Part shown: piece after piece, positions 1-9,105 of the stretch
How positions within the stretch are numbered: the first letter of the stretch is position 1
Layout: every line of letters starts with the position of its first letter
Assembly (NCBI RefSeq): GCF_030845175.1
Contig: NZ_CP132542.1
Span: forward strand, 1,573,501-1,637,500
DNA: 64,000 nucleotides
Reading direction: 5' to 3'
DNA from: Coralliovum pocilloporae
GTDB lineage: Bacteria; Pseudomonadota; Alphaproteobacteria; Rhizobiales; Cohaesibacteraceae
Translations under genes and position numbers: made by a program
The notes under the pieces: model-generated
What the model was told of the DNA's origin: nothing
The model's database searches: none
What the model saw: only the letters and a program-made list of their open reading frames with translations

Positions 1-631
1 CCATGTCGCGGATGTCAGCAGACGTCAGAGCCTCGTCAAGATGCTGCGTGGAAAGGACCAGCGATGTGACTTCTACAGGCTTGCCGTTCTCGTAGCGAAC
101 TGAGAGCTGGCTCTTGGCATCAGGGCCAAGGGCGGCTTGCTCGCCCGAGTGGCGCACGTCAGACAGACGCTTCAGAATCTGATGAGCATAATAGATCGGA
201 GCAGGCATCAGCTCGGGTGTCTCGTTCACCGCATAGCCGAACATGATGCCCTGGTCGCCAGCGCCTTCGTCCTTGTCCGCACCTTCATCAACGCCTTGCG
301 CGATGTCAGCAGACTGCTCATGTACGTGAACGGAGATATCAGCTGTCTGCCAGTGAAAACCGTCCTGCTCATAACCGATCTGCTTGATTACATCCCGTGC
401 AATCTGCTCCATCCGATCAGCATTCATGCTGTCCGGGCCACGGACTTCACCGGCGAGAACCACGCGATTGGTTGTTGTCAGAGTTTCAACAGCAACACGA
501 GAATACGGGTCTGCTTCCAGATAGGCATCAAGGATGGCGTCTGAAATCTGATCACAGATTTTGTCCGGATGACCTTCAGAAACGGATTCACTGGTGAACA
601 GGTAATCTTGACGTGCCACGGCACTCTCCAT
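1..631 (-). CDS. metK: S-adenosylmethionine synthetase, 5' part (runs off the window)
   Basis: Makes S-adenosylmethionine from methionine and ATP in the cytoplasm. About 210 N-terminal residues of a family usually near 390 are present; the gene continues beyond base 1. The reading frame shows the N-terminal signature [20 protein letters not shown] (GHPDK at residues 20-24, ATP/methionine site) and [12 protein letters not shown] near residue 125. The ATG at 631 gives the peptide [12 protein letters not shown]; a GTG four codons downstream is an alternative start. It is the last gene of the long minus-strand block, downstream of the XRE regulator, an order known from many rhizobial genomes. I saw no recognisable SAM riboswitch in the 157-base leader. 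Confidence 0.96.
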   Translation of the reverse strand, partial: MESAVARQDYLFTSESVSEGHPDKICDQISDAILDAYLEADPYSRVAVETLTTTNRVVLAGEVRGPDSMNADRMEQIARDVIKQIGYEQDGFHWQTADISVHVHEQSADIAQGVDEGADKDEGAGDQGIMFGYAVNETPELMPAPIYYAHQILKRLSDVRHSGEQAALGPDAKSQLSVRYENGKPVEVTSLVLSTQHLDEALTSADIRDM

Positions 632-718
632 CGCGATTGCTCTCAAGATGCCTGAATGCTGGCCGGGATCTTTGAGAACATCAATAAACAAGACGTATTT
701 TATGACGACATAACGGAA

Positions 719-741
719 GAGGAGCCGCAAGGCGGCTCCTC
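719..741 (-). terminator. Perfect 10-bp hairpin between xre and metK
   Basis: GAGGAGCCGC and GCGGCTCCTC form a perfect 10-bp stem with a 3-base loop, between the xre stop and the metK start. No strong T-run follows on the minus strand, so it may attenuate or terminate xre transcripts, or act as an mRNA processing hairpin ahead of metK. Confidence 0.55.
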
Positions 742-788
742 AACCAGATTTCAGGTCTTTTGGCAATCTTTCGATGCCGGGTCAAGCT

Positions 789-1202
789 TTAAGCGGAATC
801 CGCGCTTGAAATTGCCTGGACCAGCTCAACCACTTTGCGGCGTGTCTTGGCATCCTTGATCTTGACGAACGCCTTGTTGAGCTGGAGGCCTTCCGAGCTG
901 GACAGGAAGTCCACCACGTAGGAACCGGACTGGGAATCTGAGAACCCCTCAGCGGCTTCTGAAGGTGTGCCTGGCGCATCTTCAAAGAAGAAGGCCACCG
1001 GCACACCGAGCACGGTTGCAATGTGCTGGAGGCGGCTTGCACCTATACGGTTGGTGCCTTTTTCATATTTCTGAATCTGCTGGAATGTGATGCCGAGATG
1101 TTCGCCAAGTTTTTCCTGACTCATACCAAGCATCATGCGCCGAAGACGGACGCGGCTGCCAACATGGATATCAATTGGGTTCGGAGCTTTTTTACTGGCC
1201 AT
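789..1202 (-). CDS. XRE-family helix-turn-helix regulator
   Basis: A 137-residue DNA-binding protein with a Cro/CI-type HTH at about residues 12-76 (VGSRVRLRRMMLGMSQEKLG, then QQIQKYEKGTNRI as recognition region). The C-terminal half has no domain I recognise. It lies between lnt and metK, where similar short XRE proteins sit in many alphaproteobacteria; the target genes are not known to me. An 11-bp inverted repeat lies 29-78 bases upstream of its start, so autoregulation is a reasonable inference. The ATG at 1202 gives MASKKAPNPID, a typical start for this family. Confidence 0.9.
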   Translation of the reverse strand: MASKKAPNPIDIHVGSRVRLRRMMLGMSQEKLGEHLGITFQQIQKYEKGTNRIGASRLQHIATVLGVPVAFFFEDAPGTPSEAAEGFSDSQSGSYVVDFLSSSEGLQLNKAFVKIKDAKTRRKVVELVQAISSADSA

Positions 1203-1230
1203 TGTGGCCCCTCTTTTTCTGTTTATGTTG

Positions 1231-1280
1231 ATCTCATCAGCGGCTTCTTATCTGGCGCTTGTTAAATATGCTGATGAGAT
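1231..1280. promoter_or_regulatory. Inverted repeat upstream of the XRE regulator, candidate operator
   Basis: ATCTCATCAGC (1231-1241) and its exact reverse complement GCTGATGAGAT (1270-1280) are separated by 28 bases, just upstream of the regulator's start. The arms are 11 of 11 paired. This could be an operator with two half-sites, or a long-loop hairpin at the lnt-xre boundary. No strong sigma-70 promoter is evident. Confidence 0.4.
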
Positions 1281-1361
1281 TTCCCGGTTAAAGGGTTTTG
1301 GCTGCTTTGACAACCATTAGCGCCTGACCCGACTATGGCTTGTAAAATCGAACCGAGTCAA

Positions 1362-2954
1362 TCACAGACCTTGTCTTTCACGGTATATAAGATGGGAAAG
1401 TAACAACACAGCTGAAAAAACGTATATAAAAAAGAATATACTACCATAAGAGCTATATATGGTTGCCTGCTGTGCTTTGGGAACTTCAGAATCCAGAATA
1501 GATCGTTCACCCAGCGACAACAGATTGTCAACGCGTCCGAATGGGTCAATCACTGCGGAAATACCCGTATTGGCGGCCCGGACAATGCTAAGGCCGCTCT
1601 CGACGGCTCTCAGGCGGGTCTGGGCGAAATGCTGGTGTGGTCCGATGGTTTCGCCAAACCATGCATCATTGGTCACATTCAGGAGCCAGCCTGGCCTTTC
1701 TTCCCAACCTGATGCCAGCCCAGGAAAGATCGCCTCATAACAGATCAGGATACCAACCGGCGGGCCAATCCCGGGATCGACCGGCCTCAGGCGGCGACCT
1801 GCCTTGAACCGACCGGCTGACTGAACGATCGGTGAGAGCCCGATTGCCTCCAGAATGGGTCTTAACGGCAGATATTCGCCAAACGGCACAAGATGAACCT
1901 TGTCGTAAGAGTCGGCCAGTGCACCGTCATCATTGATCACATAGACAGAGTTGAAATAGTCCCGCTCGGCTCCATCATTGGATATCTGTGATCGGATAGC
2001 TCCTGTAAGAAGGCGGGTTTCAGAAGGCAGAAGATCCGCAATCGCTGTAAGCGTGCGGGCGTCCTCCGCCATAAGATAGGGCAGGGCAACCTCTGGCCAG
2101 ATGAGATGAGTGATGCCAAGAAGGCCGGTTTTGTCTGCACCTTCAGCTGTGCTCAGGTCAAGGTAAGCCCGGAGAATTGCCTCGCGGTTCTCCGGCTTCC
2201 ATTTCTCTGTTTGTGCGATAGCCGGCTGAACAATCCTGACACGAACAGATTCCGCAGGTTCCATTTCAGCCGTTGAAAGACGATAGGCACCAAAGCCTGC
2301 ATGAAGCATGACCAGGCAGCATGTGATGCTCAGGAACACGCTATTTTTCCGGTTTCCCGTCAGGGCAGCAGGTGCAGCAAAAACCAGAATGGCAAAGAAG
2401 GTCAGCCCATAGATGCCGATGATTGAGGCGGACTGCATCAGCAGGGGAGTTGGAGCCAGCGCGTAGCCAAGCAGATTCCAGGGGAACCCCGTCAGGATGT
2501 GACCCCTCAGAAACTCGGCAAGAAACAGAAAGAGCGTCAGAGACAGGACACGGGGCCAGCCTTCCAGCCAGAAGAGACGTGCAAGGCCCGTGGCGAGCCC
2601 CCAGAAGATGGCCAGGGCGGCAGGAAGGCCAAAAATGGCGAACGGAACCAGAAGCGCGTCACGCGCCGGGTCGACGAAGAAAGCACTTCCCATCCAGTGG
2701 AGGCCAGCGGTGAAAAAGCCAAAACCGAACCACCAGCCCACTGCGAAGGGGGCACGCAACCTCTGGCGGATTGTCCCGCGCTCCGTTCCGGCTCCATCAA
2801 GCAGCCAGACAAGTCCCGGAAGGGTGATCCAGAGAACAGGTGGGAAATTGAACGGCGCAAAGGCAAGGATGGATGCGACGCCGAAAACAAAGGCAACAAA
2901 CAGGCGGCGCCATCCCCAGAGAATAATCAAACGGTCGGCAAATGCATCAATCAA
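1362..2954 (-). CDS. lnt: Apolipoprotein N-acyltransferase
   Basis: Inner-membrane enzyme that adds the third acyl chain to the N-terminal cysteine of lipoproteins. Several hydrophobic segments fill the first 220 residues, followed by a nitrilase-like domain with the catalytic triad: Glu288 (IWPEVALPYL), Lys352 (YDKVHLVPFGEYLP) and Cys405 (ILICYEAIFP). The open frame has no ATG before the membrane segments. I chose the TTG at 2954 (product MIDAFADRLIILWGWRR) because the resulting 530 residues match the usual family length and GGCGGGA lies upstream; a TTG at 3047 would add 31 residues. It follows corC, as in many Gram-negative ybeY-corC-lnt clusters. Confidence 0.93.
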   Translation of the reverse strand: MIDAFADRLIILWGWRRLFVAFVFGVASILAFAPFNFPPVLWITLPGLVWLLDGAGTERGTIRQRLRAPFAVGWWFGFGFFTAGLHWMGSAFFVDPARDALLVPFAIFGLPAALAIFWGLATGLARLFWLEGWPRVLSLTLFLFLAEFLRGHILTGFPWNLLGYALAPTPLLMQSASIIGIYGLTFFAILVFAAPAALTGNRKNSVFLSITCCLVMLHAGFGAYRLSTAEMEPAESVRVRIVQPAIAQTEKWKPENREAILRAYLDLSTAEGADKTGLLGITHLIWPEVALPYLMAEDARTLTAIADLLPSETRLLTGAIRSQISNDGAERDYFNSVYVINDDGALADSYDKVHLVPFGEYLPLRPILEAIGLSPIVQSAGRFKAGRRLRPVDPGIGPPVGILICYEAIFPGLASGWEERPGWLLNVTNDAWFGETIGPHQHFAQTRLRAVESGLSIVRAANTGISAVIDPFGRVDNLLSLGERSILDSEVPKAQQATIYSSYGSIFFFIYVFSAVLLLSHLIYRERQGL

Positions 2955-3112
2955 AGTCGAATATCCCGCCAACTGGCATGTAATCTGTCGGTCGGTGATG
3001 TTGTCCTGGCCATGACACTTCAAACAAGGCGCACCCTGGCTCTTCAACGGCGCGAATCACCCGATCACGACATTAACGGTTTTCGATTGAATGGAGAATC
3101 AGGGTTTTGATT

Positions 3113-4189
3113 CTAAGACTTCTGATCAGATGAACGCGCCTCTCCGCGCCAGAGCTTCGGGCGTGCCACACCCTGCTTGCCCTTGAAGATCCTGAGCTTC
3201 TTGATCCGCCGCGGATCAGCATCAACAACTTCGAATTCGAAGTTGGGAAGGGCGGTTATCAACTCCCCGCGAACCGGTATCCGACCGATCAGGACAAAGA
3301 GCAATCCACCCAGCGTATCCACATCCTCGCTGTGTTCGCCAGCATGGAAATCATCACCGAGGGTCTCAGCGAGATCATCAAGCGCGACCCGTGCATCAGC
3401 GATCCACTGGTCAGCACCGGCTTCAACAATCAGCTCGCTGTCGTCCACGTCATGTTCATCTTCGATATCGCCCACAACAGTCTCGACCACGTCTTCAAGG
3501 GAGACCAGTCCGTCTGTTCCGCCATACTCATCGATTACCAGGGCCATCTGGGTGCGGCTGGCCTGCATCTTGGCAAGAAGGTCCGTTGCCGGCATGGATG
3601 GAGGGACAAAGAGAACATCGCGGATCAGATTGCAGTCAGAGAGCGTACGGGTCAGATCAACATGCTCGTCATCAAGCTGCGGCAGGTTCGTTTTTGAATC
3701 ACCGTTGGGCTGGGCCGTCTCGATAATATAAGCCATCACATCCTTGATGTGGACCATGCCACGCGGGTCATCCAGTGTGTCGTTATAGACCGGCATGCGG
3801 GAATGCCCCGCTTCCCGGAAAATCTCCAACAGAGCGCCAAGCGTGATATCGGCTTCAACAGCATTGATGTCGGCGCGGGGCACCATGACGTCATCCACGC
3901 GCACTTCCCTGAGGCGCAGGATGTTGCGCAGCATTTCCTTTTCTTCAGGTGAGAAGTCGGATGCTTCCCCGTGATCATCGGTCAGGGCCTGTTCAAGGTC
4001 ATGTCTCAGACGGCCTGGATCCCTGAATCCCAGAAGATTCCGTAACCGGTCAATCCAGGGCTCTCCCTGTCGTGCAGGTTGCGTGTCTGCCTTGACCGGT
4101 TCAACGGTCTCGGATGACCCGGATTTGCTACTTCGCGAGTCGTCGTCTTCGTCAGTGATAGAGGGGGTCTGCTGCGTGTCAGGTGTCAT
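3113..4189 (-). CDS. corC: CorC/HlyC-family CBS-domain protein
   Basis: A 358-residue soluble protein with an acidic, low-complexity N-terminus (1-45), a CBS pair at about 97-160 and 180-240 (REVRVDDVMVPRADI, GHSRMPVYNDTLDDPRGMVH) and a CorC_HlyC transporter-associated domain at about 255-340. It lacks the DUF21 membrane domain, so it matches the short CorC type linked to magnesium and cobalt efflux or lipoprotein-pathway loci. It sits two bases after ybeY and before lnt, a conserved cluster. The exact function in alphaproteobacteria is unclear. Confidence 0.9.
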   Translation of the reverse strand: MTPDTQQTPSITDEDDDSRSSKSGSSETVEPVKADTQPARQGEPWIDRLRNLLGFRDPGRLRHDLEQALTDDHGEASDFSPEEKEMLRNILRLREVRVDDVMVPRADINAVEADITLGALLEIFREAGHSRMPVYNDTLDDPRGMVHIKDVMAYIIETAQPNGDSKTNLPQLDDEHVDLTRTLSDCNLIRDVLFVPPSMPATDLLAKMQASRTQMALVIDEYGGTDGLVSLEDVVETVVGDIEDEHDVDDSELIVEAGADQWIADARVALDDLAETLGDDFHAGEHSEDVDTLGGLLFVLIGRIPVRGELITALPNFEFEVVDADPRRIKKLRIFKGKQGVARPKLWRGEARSSDQKS

Positions 4190-4191
4190 GA

Positions 4192-4707
4192 TCAGTTTAC
4201 CGGAAACTCGTCGATCGGGTGATCTCCATAGGGATCATCAATATCGAGCGAGCCAAGAATAGAAATTTCCAATCGTTCCATCTCTTCAGCTTCATCGTCA
4301 TTCAGATGATCATAGCCCAAAAGATGAAGAAAACCGTGAACAATAAGGTGAGTAACGTGATCCTGAAAGGAGCGATCGGATTGATCGGCCTCCCTTCGAA
4401 CCGTCTCATAGGCGAGAATGATGTCACCGAGAAGGCCGGACGGATCATCAAGCGGATTATCGGATTGCGGGAAGGACAGCACATTGGTTGGCTTATCCTT
4501 CTGCCGGTAATCCCTGTTGAGGACGCGAATTGCGGCATCATCCGTGAAGACGGCAGAGAGCTCCTGGGGTACGGCAAAGGACGTCTTGAGTGTCGAACAG
4601 GCAGCCTCAATGGCGCGCTCCGCCATGGCTTCCAGATCATCAGGATCACCCCAGGCGTCGGCTTCCACCAGAACATCAATATCGAAATCAGTCATGACCG
4701 GCATCAA
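4192..4707 (-). CDS. ybeY: Endoribonuclease YbeY (rRNA maturation)
   Basis: Zinc-dependent single-strand endoribonuclease involved in 16S rRNA 3'-end maturation and ribosome quality control. The signature HGFLHLLGYDH supplies the metal-binding histidines (H124, H128, H134) and is near the C-terminus as expected. At 171 residues it is of normal length. Its start overlaps the phoH stop by four bases, suggesting translational coupling. A second ATG (MTDFDIDVLVEA) four codons in is an equally possible start. Confidence 0.96.
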   Translation of the reverse strand: MMPVMTDFDIDVLVEADAWGDPDDLEAMAERAIEAACSTLKTSFAVPQELSAVFTDDAAIRVLNRDYRQKDKPTNVLSFPQSDNPLDDPSGLLGDIILAYETVRREADQSDRSFQDHVTHLIVHGFLHLLGYDHLNDDEAEEMERLEISILGSLDIDDPYGDHPIDEFPVN

Positions 4708-5774
4708 TCCGCTTCAGTCACCCTGGAGGCTTTCGCCTCTGCTTTCTGACGCCCCGCTTCATCATAGGCACGTACAATACGGGCAACCAGTTCATGGCGT
4801 ACCACATCCTGATCGCGGAAGCGGACCTGAGCAACACCTTCCACATCTTTCAGAAGCGCCAGAGCTTCCCGCAGACCGGATGTCTGGCCGGGTGGCAGAT
4901 CGACCTGACTCGGATCGCCGGTGATGATCATCTTTGACCCCTCGCCAAGCCGGGTCAGGAACATCTTCATCTGCATACTGGTGGTGTTCTGCGCCTCGTC
5001 CAGAATGACAACCGCATCAGACAGCGTCCGCCCGCGCATGAAGGCAAGGGGAGCGATCTCGATCATGCCGGACTGCAGGCCACGATCCACCTTTTCCGGC
5101 GACATCATATCGTAGAGAGCGTCATAAAGAGGCCGGAGATAGGGGTCGACCTTCTCCTTCATGTCGCCGGGCAGGAAGCCAAGTCGTTCACCGGCTTCAA
5201 CGGCAGGCCGCGACAGGATCAGCCGGGAAATCTCCCCCCGCTCAAGAAGGGCTGCTGCATACGCGACGGCCAGATAGGTCTTGCCCGTACCGGCGGGCCC
5301 GACACCGAAGATCATTTCCACCCGGTCCATCGCCCGGATATAGGCATCCTGAGTGGTCGACCGGGCAATCAGGGTTTTCCGGCGTGTTGAAATCTGCGCC
5401 ATGGACTGGCGGTTCTTTGTCTCAAGTGTAGGCAGGGAAAGCTGGGCTGCACTTTGTGCTGCAACCCGGACCGCGCCATCCACATCACCGGGGACCAGAT
5501 CCTCACCGGACAGAAGGCGCTGATAGAGGCTTTCCAGAACGTGCCGGGCCTGTTCACAGGCGTCACCATCGCCTTTGATGGTGACCTTGTTGCCGCGTGC
5601 AATAACGTCAACGCCGATCTTCTGCTCAATCATGGCGAGGTTCTGATCGAATTCCCCGAACAGCAGGCCAACAAGGCGGTTGTCATCGAAAGCCAGAACA
5701 ATATGACCGAGATCAGAGGCATGAGCCCCATTCCCGGATCCGCCGGACGTGGCGTCAGATATGTCAGTGCTCAA
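4704..5774 (-). CDS. phoH: PhoH-family ATPase
   Basis: Cytoplasmic ATPase of the PhoH/YbeZ family, functionally linked to YbeY and RNA metabolism. It has an N-terminal KH-like segment ([16 protein letters not shown]) and a P-loop ATPase domain with Walker A GPAGTGKT (159-166) and Walker [10 protein letters not shown] (near 260). I chose the TTG at 5774 ([12 protein letters not shown], 356 residues) because AGAGAGG lies eight bases upstream and overlap with miaB falls to 11 bases; a GTG at 5807 would add 11 residues and overlap miaB by 44 bases. Either start leaves the domains intact. Confidence 0.93.
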   Translation of the reverse strand: MSTDISDATSGGSGNGAHASDLGHIVLAFDDNRLVGLLFGEFDQNLAMIEQKIGVDVIARGNKVTIKGDGDACEQARHVLESLYQRLLSGEDLVPGDVDGAVRVAAQSAAQLSLPTLETKNRQSMAQISTRRKTLIARSTTQDAYIRAMDRVEMIFGVGPAGTGKTYLAVAYAAALLERGEISRLILSRPAVEAGERLGFLPGDMKEKVDPYLRPLYDALYDMMSPEKVDRGLQSGMIEIAPLAFMRGRTLSDAVVILDEAQNTTSMQMKMFLTRLGEGSKMIITGDPSQVDLPPGQTSGLREALALLKDVEGVAQVRFRDQDVVRHELVARIVRAYDEAGRQKAEAKASRVTEAD

Positions 5775-7185
5775 CGAGCGACCTCTCTGCTTGCGAATCC
5801 TGTTCACTGATCTCAGAGTGCGCCCAAACCGGCGTGTCCGTCAATGATGCAAACAGACTGTTATTGCCAACCTTGTCGATCCGTACCCGTGCGATCTGAC
5901 CGATAAGGCTCTGAGGCGCTTCAACCTGCACGGCCTGCAGCCACGGAGAACGGCCCACCAGCTGGCCATCCATGCGCCCCGGGCGCTCAAGCAGAAGATC
6001 CATTTCCCGTCCCAGACAGGACTGGTTGAAAGCCGCCTGTTGTTCTTTGAGCAGGTCCTGCAGACGATAAAGTCGCTCGGATTTCACATCTTCCGGCACC
6101 TGCTCCTCGCTGTCGGCAGCGGGTGTGCCAGGCCGGGGGCTGTATTTGAAGGAATAGGCCTGGGCGTATGTCACCCGCCGGACAAGGTCGAGCGTATCCT
6201 CGAAGTCCTGATCAGTTTCACCCGGAAAACCGACAATGAAATCACCGGAAAGCGCAATATCGTCCCGTACCGAGCGAATGCGGTCCACAAGACGGAAATA
6301 GTCCTCCCGCGTATGACGGCGGTTCATGGCTTTCAGGATGGCGTCGGAGCCTGACTGAACCGGCAGATGCAGATAGGGCATCAGCTTGTCGAGAGAACCA
6401 TGCGCATCGATCAACGCATCATCCATATCACCCGGATGGCTTGTGGTATAGCGCAGCCGCTCCAGGCCTTCTATATCAGCCAGGTGGTGAAGCAGCTCGC
6501 CAAGACCCCATTCCCGACCGTCCTGACCTTCTCCATGCCAGGCATTGACGTTCTGTCCGAGCAGGGTGATTTCACGGACACCTGCCTCAACCAGAGCCTG
6601 GGCTTCGGCCTGAATCTGGGCAACAGACCGGGACACTTCAGCCCCGCGCGTATAGGGCACCACGCAGAAGGCGCAGAACTTGTCGCAGCCTTCCTGCACA
6701 GTCAGGAAAGCGGTTGAGCCGCGGGCCTGTGTCAGTTTCTTGTCCGGCTTGGGAAGAGCCGCAAACTTGTCCTCGACCGGAAAGTCCGTATCCACAAGGC
6801 CGCGTGTGTCTTTGGCCTTGTCAATCAGATCGGGAAGCTTGTGATAGCTTTGCGGACCGAAGACGAGATCAACCACGGGCGAACGACGAACGATTTCCTC
6901 GCCCTCAGCCTGGGCCACACAACCGGCAACGCCGATCATCATGGAACCGCCCTGGGCTTCACGCGCTTCCTTCAGCTTGCGGATGCGCCCGAGCTCTGAA
7001 TAGACTTTTTCCGCCGCTTTTTCCCGAATGTGACAGGTGTTGAGAATAACCAGATCGGCACCCTCGATCGTTTCCGTCACATCATAGCCGCTTGGCAGCA
7101 GAGCGTCGGTCATCCGGTCGGAATCATAGACGTTCATCTGGCAGCCATAGGTCTTTACAAAAACGGTCTTGCGTGCGTCGCTCAT
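5764..7185 (-). CDS. miaB: tRNA-2-methylthio-N6-dimethylallyladenosine synthase
   Basis: Radical-SAM methylthiotransferase that converts i6A37 to ms2i6A37 in tRNAs reading codons that begin with U. The N-terminal UPF0004 domain has cysteines C15 ([15 protein letters not shown]), C51 ([10 protein letters not shown]) and C89 (GVAGCVAQ) for one 4Fe-4S cluster; the radical-SAM motif CDKFCAFC (C167, C171, C174) binds the second. A TRAM-like RNA-binding region is at the C-terminus. At 473 residues it is standard length. It lies upstream of phoH in the conserved miaB-phoH-ybeY-corC-lnt order. Confidence 0.97.
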   Translation of the reverse strand: MSDARKTVFVKTYGCQMNVYDSDRMTDALLPSGYDVTETIEGADLVILNTCHIREKAAEKVYSELGRIRKLKEAREAQGGSMMIGVAGCVAQAEGEEIVRRSPVVDLVFGPQSYHKLPDLIDKAKDTRGLVDTDFPVEDKFAALPKPDKKLTQARGSTAFLTVQEGCDKFCAFCVVPYTRGAEVSRSVAQIQAEAQALVEAGVREITLLGQNVNAWHGEGQDGREWGLGELLHHLADIEGLERLRYTTSHPGDMDDALIDAHGSLDKLMPYLHLPVQSGSDAILKAMNRRHTREDYFRLVDRIRSVRDDIALSGDFIVGFPGETDQDFEDTLDLVRRVTYAQAYSFKYSPRPGTPAADSEEQVPEDVKSERLYRLQDLLKEQQAAFNQSCLGREMDLLLERPGRMDGQLVGRSPWLQAVQVEAPQSLIGQIARVRIDKVGNNSLFASLTDTPVWAHSEISEQDSQAERSLVEH

Positions 7186-7328
7186 ATCACTAACGGAACT
7201 GGTCTTTCAGGACATCACATAGTGTGTCCGCATGTCGATTTCATGATGGCAATGGCGCGACGGGTCTTTTTATCCGGCGCGAGGCGTCTCCTTAGCCTGT
7301 TTTCTGCCGTTTGGAAATGAATTTCCTG

Positions 7329-8132
7329 CTATTCGGCATCCGGTCGGCCAAGGGTCGCTCTCACCGTCATCTGCCGGACCGTGTCTTCCAGATGTTTTGC
7401 CATCACCTTGCGGTTGGCAAAATCATGGATGGAAACGGGATCGCCAAAGCTGACGGTCACATCCACCGCGCCACCTTTCAGGATATCCCAGAGATGGGGC
7501 CCGAGATCCATATCACCATACCAGGCGGTTGCCGGTCGGTCGCGGCGGGTCATGGGCAGACCATCAAGCCGTGTATAGGCAATCGAGACGGGCTGGATCA
7601 GCACATCAGAATGATCGGATGCGCCCGCAATAACCTTCTCGGTTGCGCCAATCAGGGCGCTTTTGAAGGGGAGCGTATAATTGCCATCGGATGATGTACC
7701 TTCAGGAAAGAGGACAATAGGGTCTCCATCCGACAGGCGATCCGCCATCTGGCTTGCGGCCTTGCCAGTGGCAGAGCGTCGTGTTCGTTCAACAAAAATG
7801 GATCGTTGCAGCCGGGCAAACGTCCCGATAATGGGCCAGCCGGCCACATCGGACTTGGCAACAAAGGAAAGCGGCATCACCGCACTGAGAACCGGTATAT
7901 CCAGCCAGGACAGATGGTTCGAGGTGATAAGGAGTGGCCGTTTGCCGGTTGGGGCGCCTTCGATATGGATGCGAACACCGATTGCAGCGCAGACATAGCG
8001 ATGAAAGAGATTGGGAATCAGACGGGCCGGTGGCAGCTTGAATCGAACGCAGATCCATTGCAGTGGCAGGCCCGGGATCAGAAACAGCGCCAGAGCAACC
8101 AGAGAAAAGACCGCGCGCGCCTTTGCCATCAA
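7329..8132 (-). CDS. plsC: 1-acyl-sn-glycerol-3-phosphate acyltransferase
   Basis: Converts lysophosphatidic acid to phosphatidic acid at the inner membrane. It shows an N-terminal hydrophobic segment (residues 7-28), the HxxxxD catalytic motif NHLSWLD (H73, D78) and the substrate-binding motif FPEGT (142-146). At 267 residues the length is normal. Its stop lies 143 bases from the miaB start on the same strand. OlsA proteins are close homologues and an olsB gene occurs at 21.9 kb, so a role in ornithine-lipid synthesis cannot be excluded, although the location between fur and miaB is that of rhizobial plsC. Confidence 0.9.
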   Translation of the reverse strand: MMAKARAVFSLVALALFLIPGLPLQWICVRFKLPPARLIPNLFHRYVCAAIGVRIHIEGAPTGKRPLLITSNHLSWLDIPVLSAVMPLSFVAKSDVAGWPIIGTFARLQRSIFVERTRRSATGKAASQMADRLSDGDPIVLFPEGTSSDGNYTLPFKSALIGATEKVIAGASDHSDVLIQPVSIAYTRLDGLPMTRRDRPATAWYGDMDLGPHLWDILKGGAVDVTVSFGDPVSIHDFANRKVMAKHLEDTVRQMTVRATLGRPDAE

Positions 8133-8138
8133 CCGGAC

Positions 8139-8564
8139 CTACGCCTTGTCATCATCAAGGGGAACGCCATACAGCTCCAGCCGGTGGTCGACGAGTTTGA
8201 AACCCAGCTCACGGGCCACGATCTCCTGAAGCCGCTCGATATCTTCGGAGCGAAATTCGATAACGGAACCACTCCTCAGATCAATCAGGTGATCATGATG
8301 CTCATCAGGAATGGTCTCATAGCGTGAGCGGCCATCGCGGAAGTCATGTCGGGCGATGATCCCGGCATCCTCGAACAGCTTTACGGTCCGGTAGACAGTT
8401 GAAATCGAGATCTTGTCATCAACAGCCACAGCCCGGCGATACAGTTCTTCCACATCCGGATGGTCTGAGGCATCCTGCAGAATACGGGCAATCACCCGGC
8501 GCTGATCGGTCATGCGCATGCCGTTTGCTGCGCACAGTTCCTCCAGGGTTTTTTCCGGTTCCAT
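8139..8564 (-). CDS. fur: Fur-family metal-responsive repressor
   Basis: A 141-residue winged-helix regulator of the Fur superfamily: HTH at about residues 15-75 (STVYRTVKLFEDAGI recognition region) and a dimerisation/metal domain with HHDHL (89-93) and RSGSVIEF. The CxxC pairs of zinc-structural Fur proteins are absent, as in several alphaproteobacterial Fur/Mur proteins, which often sense manganese rather than iron. The regulated metal cannot be told from sequence alone. It is six bases upstream of plsC and downstream of rimI. Confidence 0.9.
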   Translation of the reverse strand: MEPEKTLEELCAANGMRMTDQRRVIARILQDASDHPDVEELYRRAVAVDDKISISTVYRTVKLFEDAGIIARHDFRDGRSRYETIPDEHHDHLIDLRSGSVIEFRSEDIERLQEIVARELGFKLVDHRLELYGVPLDDDKA

Positions 8565-8616
8565 ATGACTTCTCGAATCGTCGTGCCAGGGATTATTCGG
8601 TTTCTGTGCCTAGCGA

Positions 8617-9105
8617 TTAGCTAAGATCTGTGCGCATGACAAGGGCAGTTGCCTTGTGGCCGTCCTTGTCCTGGTAATATCCGCTCCGCTTGCCGACCAC
8701 TTCAAAGCCGTTTTTCTCATAGAGGTGACAGGCTGACAGGTTGCCTTCATCCACCTCGAGAAACACGGTTGAGATACCTTCTGCGACAAGCCTGCGACCT
8801 GCTTCGTGCAGAAGTGACTGGGCAATATGACGGCGGCGATAGGTTGGATTCACGGCAAGGGTGAGGATTTCCGCTTCATCTGCAGCCTGACGGGTGACAA
8901 GAAAGGCAGCCAGTCGCAGGGTGCCAGTCCAGGTGCGCTGGAAAGCGGACAGGGTCAGAACCGACGTGTCAGCCAGAAGATCGGCAAGCTCTGCCTTGCT
9001 CCACCCGCGGGCAAAGCAGCTCTCATGCAGGGAAGCCATGGCGCGCAGGTCGTCCTGACTGGCGTTGCGGATAAGGGCAGACTGATTTTGTCCGAACAGG
9101 CTCAT
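8617..9105 (-). CDS. rimI: Ribosomal-protein-alanine N-acetyltransferase-like GNAT protein
   Basis: GNAT-fold acetyltransferase of 162 residues. The acetyl-CoA motif lies at about residues 81-100 (LTLAVNPTYRRRHIAQSLLH), followed by the typical FLEVDEGNLSACHLYEKNGF segment of RimI-type enzymes. RimI acetylates ribosomal protein S18 in Escherichia coli; the alphaproteobacterial substrate is not established by sequence. Its start overlaps the tsaB stop by four bases, and tsaB-rimI linkage is widespread. Confidence 0.9.
   Translation of the reverse strand: MSLFGQNQSALIRNASQDDLRAMASLHESCFARGWSKAELADLLADTSVLTLSAFQRTWTGTLRLAAFLVTRQAADEAEILTLAVNPTYRRRHIAQSLLHEAGRRLVAEGISTVFLEVDEGNLSACHLYEKNGFEVVGKRSGYYQDKDGHKATALVMRTDLS

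Noticed and set aside
632..788. SAM riboswitch in the metK leader
   Set aside because: Apart from one simple hairpin at 719-741 I could not recognise the conserved cores of known SAM riboswitch classes.
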